DNA of 64,000 nucleotides, taken from assembly GCF_006716785.1 (NCBI RefSeq), contig NZ_VFPQ01000001.1:2976001-3040000 (forward strand), in the 5' to 3' direction. Below are positions 50,774 through 59,112 of this stretch, one piece after another. Position numbers and translations under genes: made by a program. The stretch's first letter is position 1. Each line of letters opens with the position of its first letter. Source of the DNA: Thermopolyspora flexuosa. Its GTDB lineage: Bacteria; Actinomycetota; Actinomycetes; Streptosporangiales; Streptosporangiaceae. Under the pieces are notes generated by a model that was not told the DNA's origin, ran no database searches, and saw only the letters and a program-made list of their open reading frames with translations.

Positions 50774-51765
50774 GCGTTCCGGCTCGCCGTATCCCGGTCA
50801 AGCTCCGCGAGCAGCGCCTCGATCTCGGCGCGGGACGGCATCGAGGTGCTCGCGCCCTCCCGCTGCACCGACAGCGCGGCGGCGGCCGCGGCGAAGCGCA
50901 GGGCCTGCGCGGGCGGCCTGCCCTCGGCGCGGGCCACGGCGAGCGCCCCGGCGAAGGTGTCGCCCGCGGCGGTGGTGTCCACCGCCTTGACCTCGACCGC
51001 GGGCACGTGCAGCCGCTCGCCGTCGCGCGAGCCGTACAGCGCGCCCCGGGCGCCGAGGGTGATCACCACCTCGGGCACCCGCTCGAGCAGGGCGTCGAGG
51101 GCGCGCTCGGGGTCGGCGACGCCGGTGATCGCGGCGGCCTCGTGCTCGTTCGGCACGAGCACGTCGACCGCGCCGAGCAGCTCGTCCGGGAGCGGCCGGG
51201 CCGGGGCCGGGGTGAGGATCACCGAGACCGGCGAGCCGCCCCGCGCCCCGTCGCGGGCGTGCGGCCGGGGACCGGCCCCGACCGTGTACGGCTCGGCGTC
51301 GCCGCCGCCGATCGTCTTCGCCTCCCGCGCCGCGGCGACCACGGCCTCGAGCGGCAGCTCGAGCTGGAGCAGCAGCACGTCGGTGCGGGCGATCGCGGCG
51401 AGCTCGGCCTCGGTGGGCCCGGTCATCTGACCGTTGGCGCCGGGCACGACGATGATCGAGTTGCCGCCCTCGTCGTCGACGACGATGTGCGCGATGCCCG
51501 AGGGGCCGGGCACGGTGCGCAGGTGGCCGACCTCGACGCCCGCCGCCAGGAGGGTCTCGCGCAGCCGCGGCCCGAACGCGTCGTCGCCGACCGCGCCGAT
51601 GAAGGTGACCGGCGCCCCGGCGCGTGCCGCGGCGATCGCCTGGTTGGCGCCCTTGCCGCCGGGGATCATGCGGAAGGCCCGCCCGGTGACGGTCTCCCCG
51701 CGCCCGGGCGCCGCCGCCACGTAGGCGACGAGGTCCATGTTGACGCTGCCGAAAACGGAGATCAT
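50770..51765 (-). CDS. rbsK: Ribokinase with an internal insertion
   Basis: A 331-residue PfkB-family kinase close to RbsK: FGSVNMDLVAYVAAAPGRGE, PGGKGANQAIAAARAG, LTPAPARPLPDELL, VLVPNEHEAAAITG, DTTAAGDTFAGAL with the catalytic Asp. It phosphorylates ribose at O5. Between AAREAK and VILTPAPA, where other ribokinases have only a few residues, it carries about 28 additional residues (TIGGGDAEPYTVGAGPRPHA and more), on a surface loop before a core strand. The ATG at 51765 has AGGTGG upstream; a GTG at 51774 is the alternative. It overlaps phzF downstream. No ribose transporter adjoins it. Confidence 0.85.
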   Translation of the reverse strand: MISVFGSVNMDLVAYVAAAPGRGETVTGRAFRMIPGGKGANQAIAAARAGAPVTFIGAVGDDAFGPRLRETLLAAGVEVGHLRTVPGPSGIAHIVVDDEGGNSIIVVPGANGQMTGPTEAELAAIARTDVLLLQLELPLEAVVAAAREAKTIGGGDAEPYTVGAGPRPHARDGARGGSPVSVILTPAPARPLPDELLGAVDVLVPNEHEAAAITGVADPERALDALLERVPEVVITLGARGALYGSRDGERLHVPAVEVKAVDTTAAGDTFAGALAVARAEGRPPAQALRFAAAAAALSVQREGASTSMPSRAEIEALLAELDRDTASRNA

Positions 51766-51845
51766 CTCAGCCACCTGCCCGCTTCGTCGTCATCGACGAG
51801 GCAAGCGTACGGCCCCGCCCCGGCGTGGCGGGTGATCCCGCAGGT

Positions 51846-53015
51846 TCAGACGGCGGGCCCGGTGGCGGGCACCTCGTCCCGCGGCCCCGGCCAGGCGGGC
51901 GCGGCGGGCGTGCGGGCCGCCGGAGGGCAGCCGCGTACCCGCAGCCCGTCGCGCCAGCGCAGGATCGCCTGCTCGTCGGCGTACGCGACGGCGCGCAGCA
52001 TGTTGCCGCCGTCGAGCCGGTCCACGGTACGGCACAGCCGCCGCCGCAGCCGCGGCGGGAGCCGGGTGGTGCCCGCCTCGACGGTGTCGCCGTAGAACGG
52101 CGCGAACGACACCCCGGCGAACCCGGTGCGGCCGAGCAGCACCGGCAGCGTCTCGGACGTGTAGAACATCAGGTGGTTCTTGGTGAACCCGTTCCACGCG
52201 TCGCCGTCGGCCTTGAGCAGCAGCGAGTTGGCGTTGACGGTGAGGATGAGCAGCACCCCGCCGGGCGCGAGCAGCCGCCGGAACCGGGCGAAGTCCTCCA
52301 GCGGCCGGGGCAGGTGGGCGAGCACCGACCACAGCGTGATCACGTCGAAGCCGCCGCGGGCGATCTCCGGCACATCGGCGATGTCGCCGTGGTAGGCGCG
52401 CGCCCGGGTCAGCCGCTCGTTGGCGAGCTTCACCGAGTCCGGGGACAGGTCGATGCCGACGGCGTCGAAGCCGCGCTCTTCGGCGAGCTCGAGGAACAGC
52501 CCGGCGCCGCAGCCGAAGTCGAGCAGCCGCCGCCCGGCGCCGTCCCGGAACAGGTCGCCGAACGCGTCGAGGGTGAGCCGGTAGCGGCGCTGCCGGCCCG
52601 CGGCGTAGTCGCCGGTGAGGAAGCCGCTGTAGTTGCCGGCGTACAGGTCGCCGAGCCGTTCCGGCCGGATGCCGGGGTTGCGGTAGAGGAACCCGCAGCT
52701 CGGGCAGCGCACGACGTGGTAGGACCAGCGGGTGTTGCGCGCGTTCCTCCGCTTGGCCCCGCTGGGGGCGAACAGCGGCTGCTGGCGGCTCTCCCCGCAC
52801 AGCATGCAGCTCAGGTACTCCTCGATCGGCCCGAGCGGGACCCGCGCCCGGTACTCGTCGAGCGAGATCACCTCCGCGGTGCGCAGCCTCTTGCGCCAGC
52901 GCAGCTCGCGGACGAGCCACTCCCCCGGCCGCACGTAGATCCGCTGGCCGCGGGGGATGCGGTCGTAGCGCGTGCCGTACACCAGGCGGCCCAGGATCCG
53001 TGTCGCTCCGGCCAT
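51846..53015 (-). CDS. SAM-dependent methyltransferase with N-terminal zinc ribbon
   Basis: A 389-residue protein. Residues 65-110 contain two Cys pairs (LSCMLCGESRQ and VRCPSCGFLYRNP) that form a zinc-ribbon-like module, as in many sugar C-methyltransferase-like proteins. The class I methyltransferase core follows: RLLDFGCGAGLFLELAEERG, DAVGIDLSPDSVKLA, GGFDVITLWSVLAHLPRPLE, RLLAPGGVLLILTVN. The C-terminal 120 residues are unassigned. The acceptor may be a sugar or a small metabolite. It is upstream of ribokinase by 80 bases on the same strand, which may be coincidental. Confidence 0.82.
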   Translation of the reverse strand: MAGATRILGRLVYGTRYDRIPRGQRIYVRPGEWLVRELRWRKRLRTAEVISLDEYRARVPLGPIEEYLSCMLCGESRQQPLFAPSGAKRRNARNTRWSYHVVRCPSCGFLYRNPGIRPERLGDLYAGNYSGFLTGDYAAGRQRRYRLTLDAFGDLFRDGAGRRLLDFGCGAGLFLELAEERGFDAVGIDLSPDSVKLANERLTRARAYHGDIADVPEIARGGFDVITLWSVLAHLPRPLEDFARFRRLLAPGGVLLILTVNANSLLLKADGDAWNGFTKNHLMFYTSETLPVLLGRTGFAGVSFAPFYGDTVEAGTTRLPPRLRRRLCRTVDRLDGGNMLRAVAYADEQAILRWRDGLRVRGCPPAARTPAAPAWPGPRDEVPATGPAV

Positions 53016-53188
53016 CGCCCACCTCGCCGTTCACCTCGACGTCCACGCCCCCGGCGTGGTGGGCCCAGTCGTACCCTCAAGGGCGGGGAAAACGCTCTTG
53101 GGCACGCCCGGAGTTGTGATCTCCTGCCTCGGCGTTTGCGATCGCTTCACGGCGCGTACGGCGAGCCGGTACGGCCCGCGGGCGCGGC

Positions 53189-54121
53189 TCAGCGGTCGCC
53201 GGCGCGGTCCGCGGCCCAGTCGAGCAGCGCGCCCGCGGTGGCGAAGCGGCGGGCGGAGCTGGTCTCGCCGAGGATCACGCCGACCAGCCGGGAACCGTTG
53301 CGGTCGGCGGCGAAGGCGAGGGTGTACCCGGCGGCGTTGGTGAAGCCGGTCTTGACGCCGATTACGCCGGGCTCGCCGAGCAGCCGGTTGGTGTTCCGCC
53401 ACCAGTAGGCGCCGTGGGCGTCGGTCTCGGGCACCTCGTGGTACCGGGTCGAGGTGATCGTCTTGAGCGTGGGGTCGGTGAGCACCGCGGTGGCGAGCCT
53501 GGCCTGGTCGCGGGCGGTGGAGTACCCGCCGCCGCCCGTCGGCATGCCGTCGGCGTTGACGTAGCGGGTGTCGTGCATGCCGAGCTCGCGGGCCGTGGCG
53601 TTCATCTTGGCGACGAACGCGTCGACGCCGGGGCCGTAGGTGCGGGCGAGCACGTGCGCGGCGTCGGCGCCGGACGGCAGCAGCAGCGCGTGCAGCACGT
53701 CCTCGACGGTGAGCCGGTCGCCCGCCTTCAGGCCGGCGACGGCGGCCCCGCCGCGTGCCGCGTACCGCACGTCCTCGGCGGTGACCTCGACGGTGTCGGT
53801 GGGCTTGGCCTCCTTGAGGACCACGTAGGCGGTCATCATCTTGGTGAGGCTCGCCACGGGCATGCGCGCGTCGGCCCGCTTGCCGTAGTGCTCCCGGCCG
53901 GTGGTGGCGTCCACCAGGTAGGCGGCGCGGGCGTACACGGCGGGGGCGTCGGCGGGCGTGAGGGTGCGGACCGTGGCGGGGACGTCCGCGGCGGCGGGCA
54001 CCGCCTCCGGCACCGCCGCGGGCGTGGCGGCGGAGGCGGGGGCGGCGGTGGCGACGACGCCGGCGGCGAGGGCGGCGCCGAGCAGGGCACGGGTGATGCG
54101 GCCGGGGATGTGCGTGGGCAT
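53189..54121 (-). CDS. D-alanyl-D-alanine carboxypeptidase
   Basis: A 310-residue exported penicillin-binding protein (peptidase S11). Signal peptide ALLGAALAAGVVATAAPASA; active-site motif SLTK in MPVASLTKMMTAYVVL; second motif SGA in LLPSGADAAHVLA; third KTG in GVKTGFTNAAGYTLAF. The second motif has Ala where Asn is usual in PBP5, within the range seen in actinomycetes (SGC in Streptomyces K15). It trims the terminal D-Ala of peptidoglycan stem peptides. There is no C-terminal anchor helix, so it is probably soluble in the wall space. AAGGAG precedes the ATG at 54121. Confidence 0.9.
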   Translation of the reverse strand: MPTHIPGRITRALLGAALAAGVVATAAPASAATPAAVPEAVPAAADVPATVRTLTPADAPAVYARAAYLVDATTGREHYGKRADARMPVASLTKMMTAYVVLKEAKPTDTVEVTAEDVRYAARGGAAVAGLKAGDRLTVEDVLHALLLPSGADAAHVLARTYGPGVDAFVAKMNATARELGMHDTRYVNADGMPTGGGGYSTARDQARLATAVLTDPTLKTITSTRYHEVPETDAHGAYWWRNTNRLLGEPGVIGVKTGFTNAAGYTLAFAADRNGSRLVGVILGETSSARRFATAGALLDWAADRAGDR

Positions 54122-54345
54122 GAGGGCTTCGCTCCTTGGCTTCCATGCCGCCTGCCGGGATGGAACGCGCCGGGCCGTACGCCCTCCTGACGCCGGGCGC
54201 TGTGATCGACCGTGGAATGCGCGAACCCGGTTCCGCGCTGCGCGGAAGCGGCGGCCGGGCGCCGTCCCGTGACTTGCCTCGGTGGACGACGCGCTCGGGC
54301 AACGAACGCCGACGGACCGTCAACGGCCCGCCACACGTGACCCCA

Positions 54346-54374
54346 AAGTTAGCAAATCGGTATAAACCGCGCAA
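54346..54374 (-). promoter_or_regulatory. Candidate promoter upstream of the carboxypeptidase
   Basis: On the minus strand TTGCGC (54374-54369) and TAACTT (54351-54346) are 17 bases apart in an AT-rich patch. The distance to the start (about 225 bases) implies a long leader. The gap 54122-54469 otherwise holds no gene. Confidence 0.4.
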
Positions 54375-54469
54375 ACAGTACAAACAGCACATCAAGCCGG
54401 GGCCGCGGAGCCCCGCGGACGCCGCCCGCCACGCGGCGGCCACGGATCCCCTGCGCGGCCGGGCGTCCC

Positions 54470-54859
54470 GTGCCGACGGCGGCGGAGGCGGCCGCGAAAC
54501 CGGACCCTGCGCAGGTCAAAGAGGGTCTTGCCCGCTATGGTGTACCGGTGCTCTACCCGGAGGGATGGTCGGCCGCACCGCTGCGCTGGGCGATGGAGAC
54601 CGTGGGCGCCCGGCAGCTCGCGCTGCTGCCGGAGCACCCGGGCCTGCTCGCGGCGGTGGACCAGCACGTGGCGGCCCTGCGCGAGGCGATCGAGGTCAAC
54701 GAGGAGACGCTCGGCGACTACCTGCTCGGCTTCGTCGACGAGCTGCGCGAGCGCAACTGGACGTTCACCGGCGAGCCCGACTTCGCCACCCTCCGCCTCA
54801 CCGCGATCTGCCTGCTCGCCCGCGAGCTCGGCTACCTCGACGACGAGCTCCCCGCCTGA
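54470..54859 (+). CDS. Hypothetical small protein
   Basis: A 129-residue acidic, mostly helical protein (GARQLALLPEHPGLLAAVDQ, EVNEETLGDYLLGFVDELRE, FATLRLTAICLLARELGYLD). I know no family name for it. The GTG at 54470 lacks a clear binding site; a start further in, at the GTG before LYPEGW (54548), is possible. Codon use in the second half is strongly actinomycete-like, which supports real coding. A hairpin follows the stop. Confidence 0.55.
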   Translation: MPTAAEAAAKPDPAQVKEGLARYGVPVLYPEGWSAAPLRWAMETVGARQLALLPEHPGLLAAVDQHVAALREAIEVNEETLGDYLLGFVDELRERNWTFTGEPDFATLRLTAICLLARELGYLDDELPA

Positions 54860-54916
54860 CCCGCGGCGCCGCCCGGCCCGCGCGGGCCGTACCCGACGGC
54901 CGCCCGGACACGACAA

Positions 54917-54947
54917 GGCCGGAGCCCCGAGGTTCGAGGCTCCGGCC
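54917..54947. terminator. Long bidirectional hairpin
   Basis: GGCCGGAGCC (54917-54926) and GGCTCCGGCC (54938-54947) are perfect 10-bp arms. The inner CGA/TCG extends the stem after one mismatch, leaving a three-base loop. It separates convergent genes at 54859 and 55001. Confidence 0.7.
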
Positions 54948-55000
54948 CGGGCCGGGTCGCGGTATGGAGCGGTGCGATGGTCGCGGCGGGATGTCCCGGA

Positions 55001-55846
55001 TCAGGTGCCGGGGCGGCGTCCGCCGGGGCGCCGCGTCGCTCCCGGCGTCCCCGGGGTCGTACCCGGACCCGTGGTGCTCGTGTGCGTCGTCTCCGGCGTC
55101 TCCTCCCCCGGCCGCTGACCGGTGGGGACGTGCTCGGCCGCGTCCTGGCGGCCCCGCGTGTACGCCTCGGCGTGCGCGCGCATCTGCGGCGCCTGCTCCT
55201 CGATCCTGCCGAGCCAGCGCTCCCAGCGCTGCTGCATCGGCCGGATGAGCCCGCCGCCGACGCCGATGGCGATGACCGCGCCGATGGTGGCGAGCACGGT
55301 GATGAGGATCGGGGTGGTGACGGCCGTGGCGATGCCGACCTGGTTGAGCGCGGCGATGATGCCGAGCGCCCAGATGAACACGGCGGCCGCGACGCCCACC
55401 CAGCGGCCGTACGAGGTGCCGCCGAGCATGCCGGTGATGATGTCCTTCACCGCGCCGGCGATCGCCCCGGCGATCACCAGAATGATGATCGCGACGATGG
55501 CGAGCGGCAGCCAGGCCACGACCGCGGTGAGCAGGTTGGAGACCGCGTTGGGACCGAAGACGTTGAACGCGAGCTGGAGCGTGATCAGGATGATCGCGTA
55601 GAACACGATCCGCGCGATCAGGCTGCTGGCGTCGTACCGGCCACCCTGGAGCATGCGGCCGACGCCGCTGCGCTCGACGGCACGATCGAAGCCGACCCGT
55701 TCGAGGACCTTGTCGACGATCTTCTCGAGTACCTTGGCGACGATCCACCCGATGATCAGGATGAGCACGAAGACGACCAGCCTGGGGACGAACAGCACGA
55801 TCGTCCGCCAGAGGTCCGCAAGACTCTGCCCGATGTCGATGCCCAC
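55001..55846 (-). CDS. Mechanosensitive-channel-like TM-helix-repeat protein
   Basis: A 281-residue membrane protein with about five helices. The repeated conserved TM helix (PF05552-like) appears as VPRLVVFVLILIIGWIVAKV followed by LEKIVDKVLERVGFD, and again as LPLAIVAIIILVIAGAIAGA followed by VKDIITGMLGG. Such proteins (CmpX-like) are small relatives of MscS without the full beta domain and may help membrane-tension response. The C-terminal 70 residues are hydrophilic, Thr/Pro/Gly-rich and cytoplasmic. The GTG at 55846 follows GGGAGGAAA. Confidence 0.82.
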   Translation of the reverse strand: MGIDIGQSLADLWRTIVLFVPRLVVFVLILIIGWIVAKVLEKIVDKVLERVGFDRAVERSGVGRMLQGGRYDASSLIARIVFYAIILITLQLAFNVFGPNAVSNLLTAVVAWLPLAIVAIIILVIAGAIAGAVKDIITGMLGGTSYGRWVGVAAAVFIWALGIIAALNQVGIATAVTTPILITVLATIGAVIAIGVGGGLIRPMQQRWERWLGRIEEQAPQMRAHAEAYTRGRQDAAEHVPTGQRPGEETPETTHTSTTGPGTTPGTPGATRRPGGRRPGT

Positions 55847-56118
55847 AGTTTCCTCCCGGCTGGTCGGAGCGGCTCTCCTCGGCTACCCGGACGATCCAGG
55901 ATCAATCAGGCCAACACGGTGCACACGGCATGTCTTTGCCGGATCATGTCCCGCGATCTCCCATGCCGGAACGCGCGTCGCGCCGCCCGGCGGGCCGTAC
56001 CACTCGGGCCGGTTCGCCCCGTCCCGCGGCGATTCGGTACGGCGGGCCGTACCCGTCGGCCGGACCGGATGCCGCCGAAACGGCCGGACCACCCCCGCGG
56101 ACCTGGGATGATCCTGCT

Positions 56119-57693
56119 GTGATCGACCGAGTCTCCCCGGCCGACACCACCCGCCGGGCCCTCATGCGCTACGCCCTCGCGGCCGGGGTCGCGGCCGGTA
56201 CGGCCGGCCTGCCCAGCGCGTCGGCCGCGCGCTTCCCGGCGGCGGACGGCCGCAGGCTGGTCCGCCCGAAGGTGGCGCGGCTGGGCGACTCGATCACGCA
56301 GTTCGCCGAGTCCGCGCGCATCAGCGGCACGGCCGTCCTGCACCGCCGTACCCGGGGCGCGATGACCTGGGTGAAGACGCTGTTCCCCGCCTACAACGAC
56401 GACACCTGGCACCATCCGGAGGACACCCGGCACCGCCGCTTTCTGCGCGGCTCGAACAACGGCGTCGCCGGGGACCACCTCACCTACCTCGGCCCGGAGA
56501 ACCCCGGCACGCTCCGCCGGTGGGCCGAGGAGGTCGCCCCGATGCGGCCCGACGTGGTGCTGCTGTCGGTGGGCACCAACGACATCAACTCCTACCTGCC
56601 CGCCACCGCGATCCAGCGCGACCTGCGGCGGCAGATCGGCGAGATCACCGGCACCGGCGCGATCGTGATCGTCACCACGATCCGGCCACGCGGCGCGGTC
56701 GGCCGCTCCGCCTGGGCGGCCCCGGATCAGGCCTCCGACGTGCGGTACGCGACCCGGCGCGCGGTGAACGACTGGATCCGCTCGCTGCAGAGCGGCCGGG
56801 TGCTCGTCGCCGACGTCAACGCCTACCTGGAGGACCCCCGGTCGCGGGGCGGCGCGGGCGGCGACTGGCTGCCGGAGGTCGCCCCGCCCGACGGGGTGCA
56901 CCCCGGCCCGCCCGCCGCGTGGGCGGAGGCGCAGGCGCTGCTGCCGATCCTGCGCACGCTGATCCGGGACGACAACGTGTACGGCGAGGATCCGGCGGAG
57001 GCCGGCAACCTGCTGCCGAACGGCGCCTTCGTCGGCACGTCCGGGCTGGTCGGCTGGGGCGCGAGGGGGCACTGCGCCACCGGCTGGGCGATCAGCAGGC
57101 AGAGCGGGGACGCCTGGGTCGAGGCCTACACGGTGGTCGAGGACGGGGTGACCAAGCAGGTGCTGGAGATCACCCCCGGCTACCACGACACCACGTTCGT
57201 GCTGCGCACCGAGCCGCGGCTGCTGCCGCTCACCGACGTGGAGGTGGGCGAGTGGCTGCGGTTTCACCTCGCCCAGGAGGTCTCCGCGCACGCCGGGTGG
57301 CTGGCCTACAGCCCGCGGCTGCTGCTCGCCCGGCAGGACCGCACCTGGAGCATGATCGCCGGCGCGCTCGAGACCGCCTCCGGCGAGCGGCTGCCCGAGG
57401 TGGCGTGGTCCGGCTGGCCCGCCACCCACCCGGTGCGCCGGGCGCCGGAGGACGCGGCCGTCGCCTGCTCGGTGCTGATCAAGGTGGCGGGCGGTGTGCC
57501 CGGCCGGCCGGTGCTGCGGTTCTCCCGCGCCCAGCTGCGCCGGGTGCCCGATCCGCGGGTCGCCTGGCACGCGGTCACCCCGGACACGAACCGGCACGGC
57601 CTCGTGCCGCCGGTCAGCACCGACCTCGCCGACCCCGTTCCCGCGGAGCGGCTGGACGCCGGGTACCGGCTGAGCCGGAGGGACGCCCAATAA
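56119..57693 (+). CDS. Tat-exported SGNH/GDSL hydrolase
   Basis: A 524-residue protein with a twin-arginine signal (TTRRALMRYALAAGVAAGTA). The SGNH domain (about 45-275) has block I RLGDSITQF (catalytic Ser), block III LLSVGTNDIN (Asn) and block V PPDGVHPG (Asp/His). The C-terminal 240 residues (NLLPNGAFVGTSGLVGWGAR, EVGEWLRFHLAQEVSAHAGW) form a beta-rich domain like those of carbohydrate-binding modules. An extracellular esterase acting on a polysaccharide acyl group is plausible. The GTG at 56119 is chosen as it keeps the RR motif; an ATG at 56164 would cut it away. It seems monocistronic. Confidence 0.82.
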   Translation: MIDRVSPADTTRRALMRYALAAGVAAGTAGLPSASAARFPAADGRRLVRPKVARLGDSITQFAESARISGTAVLHRRTRGAMTWVKTLFPAYNDDTWHHPEDTRHRRFLRGSNNGVAGDHLTYLGPENPGTLRRWAEEVAPMRPDVVLLSVGTNDINSYLPATAIQRDLRRQIGEITGTGAIVIVTTIRPRGAVGRSAWAAPDQASDVRYATRRAVNDWIRSLQSGRVLVADVNAYLEDPRSRGGAGGDWLPEVAPPDGVHPGPPAAWAEAQALLPILRTLIRDDNVYGEDPAEAGNLLPNGAFVGTSGLVGWGARGHCATGWAISRQSGDAWVEAYTVVEDGVTKQVLEITPGYHDTTFVLRTEPRLLPLTDVEVGEWLRFHLAQEVSAHAGWLAYSPRLLLARQDRTWSMIAGALETASGERLPEVAWSGWPATHPVRRAPEDAAVACSVLIKVAGGVPGRPVLRFSRAQLRRVPDPRVAWHAVTPDTNRHGLVPPVSTDLADPVPAERLDAGYRLSRRDAQ

Positions 57694-57777
57694 CGGGATA
57701 TCCGACAACATTTGCCGTATCACCGACGAAACCGCCGCCGATATAACTGATCCCTCTGTTCTGTGGAGGAAGTCGGA

Positions 57778-58218
57778 ATGCGGGTACGGGAGCGGCGCAC
57801 CGGGCGCCTGGTACTGGCGGCCGGGCTGGCCGCGATCGTGGCGGGCCTCGCGATGGGGCTGGCCACCCGGGTGCTCATGCGCCTGGTGGGCCTCGCCATC
57901 GGGCACGAGGGCGAGTTCACCTGGCCGGGCACGGTGGCGATCGCGGTGCTGTTCATGGTGCTCGCCGTACCGGCCGCGGCCACCGCCGCCGCGCCGCGGG
58001 CGATCCGGGCCGCGGGACGGTGGCTCACCGCGGCGGTCGCCGGGCTGGGCTGCGCGCGGAACGGGATCACCGACGCGCAGGCCGTGGTGCTCGCCGAGGA
58101 GGGGCGGATGTGGCTCATCGCGGCGCTGATCGTCGCGTTCGGCGCGGCCGTCGTCGCCTTCGGCCGGCTCGCCCAGCACGCCGCGCTCCGCCTGGCGGAT
58201 CGCCGGCCCGCAACGTGA
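57778..58218 (+). CDS. Small membrane protein of unknown function
   Basis: A 146-residue protein with three or four hydrophobic helices (LVLAAGLAAIVAGLAMGLAT, GTVAIAVLFMVLAVPAAATA, MWLIAALIVAFGAAVVAFGR). I do not recognise a family. GGAGGAAG lies before the ATG at 57778; an upstream GTG at 57763 is inside that site and unlikely. It is followed after 59 bases by a GNAT acetyltransferase gene on the same strand. Confidence 0.6.
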   Translation: MRVRERRTGRLVLAAGLAAIVAGLAMGLATRVLMRLVGLAIGHEGEFTWPGTVAIAVLFMVLAVPAAATAAAPRAIRAAGRWLTAAVAGLGCARNGITDAQAVVLAEEGRMWLIAALIVAFGAAVVAFGRLAQHAALRLADRRPAT

Positions 58219-58277
58219 CGATCTCCATGCGGTGCCCGGCTCCCACCTGTACGGGTGGGTAGGCAAGGATACGTCCT

Positions 58278-58856
58278 ATGGCCCAGGCAAAACTGAACAC
58301 CGGACGGATCGAGCTCGTCCCGCTGTCGGACGAGCATCTGGAGCACGAGGTCGAGCTCGACGCCGACCCGAAGGTGATGCGGCTGCTCGGTGACGGCCGC
58401 CCCCGCAGCCGTGCCGAGGTGGAGAAGGACCACAAGGAACGGCTCGCGATCGCCGAACGCGCGCCCGGCCTGGGCTTCTGGGCCGGTTTCGTGGGCGGGG
58501 AGTTCGTGGGCCTGTGGGCGCTGGAGCCGCCGCACCGTCCCGACCAGGGCCCGGTCGAGGGCCAGGCCGAGCTCGGCTACCGCATCATGCGCCGCCACTG
58601 GCGCCAGGGACTCGCCAGCGAGGGTGCCGGGGAGCTGCTCCGGTACGCCTTCGAGGACCTCGGCCTCAACCGGGTGTTCGGCGAGACCATGGCGGTGAAC
58701 ACCGGCTCCCGCGCGACCATGGCCGGGCTCGGCATGCGGCACGTGCGCACCTTCCACCTCGAGTGGGACGTGCCGCTCCCCGGCAGCGAGCACGGCGAGG
58801 TCGAGTACGCGATCACCCGGGAGGAGTGGCTCGCCCGCCGGGCGGACCAGGCCTGA
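58278..58856 (+). CDS. GNAT acetyltransferase, RimJ/RimL type
   Basis: A 192-residue N-acetyltransferase. Fold marks: RIELVPLSDEHLEHEVELDA, WAGFVGGEFVGLWALEP, ELGYRIMRRHWRQGLASEGA (acetyl-CoA loop, as RxxGxA: RQGLAS), FEDLGLNRVFGETMAVNTGS, MAGLGMRHVRTF. This subgroup acetylates protein N-termini or small amines; the target is unknown. The ATG at 58278 has a moderate upstream site. A 256-base gap (58857-59112) with extremely GC-rich sequence and no gene separates it from the sugar transporter operon. Confidence 0.85.
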   Translation: MAQAKLNTGRIELVPLSDEHLEHEVELDADPKVMRLLGDGRPRSRAEVEKDHKERLAIAERAPGLGFWAGFVGGEFVGLWALEPPHRPDQGPVEGQAELGYRIMRRHWRQGLASEGAGELLRYAFEDLGLNRVFGETMAVNTGSRATMAGLGMRHVRTFHLEWDVPLPGSEHGEVEYAITREEWLARRADQA

Positions 58857-59040
58857 CCCGTCCCCCTGCCCCTCCGCACGCCGCCGCGACGCCGTCCGGT
58901 GCGCGCGCACGGGCCGCCCGGCCGACGGCGGTACGGCGGGCCGCCCACGGGGCGGGCGACCGCGGCCGGCCACGGGAGGGGCGGGGCGCCCCCGCCGCCG
59001 CGGCCCCGACGGCCGGCGCCGTACCCCGGCGTGCCCACCG

Positions 59041-59053
59041 GTGATCACGTGAT
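59041..59053. promoter_or_regulatory. Overlapping palindromes upstream of the sugar ABC operon
   Basis: GTGATCACGTGAT contains the palindromes GTGATCAC (59041-59048) and ATCACGTGAT (59044-59053), 60 bases before the solute-binding protein start. LacI- and DeoR-type regulators use sites like these. The first octamer is also in the deoR-pfkB gap. Confidence 0.3.
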
Positions 59054-59112
59054 GCCATGATCCTCGCACCGAGGGTATGCATGCCTGGGGCGACGTGTGC
59101 CGGAGGGGAGGC

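Noticed and set aside
54926-54940. GAGGTTCGAGGCTCC, which resembles a tRNA T-loop
   Set aside because: It is the loop and inner stem of a terminator hairpin; no acceptor, D or anticodon stem can be folded around it.
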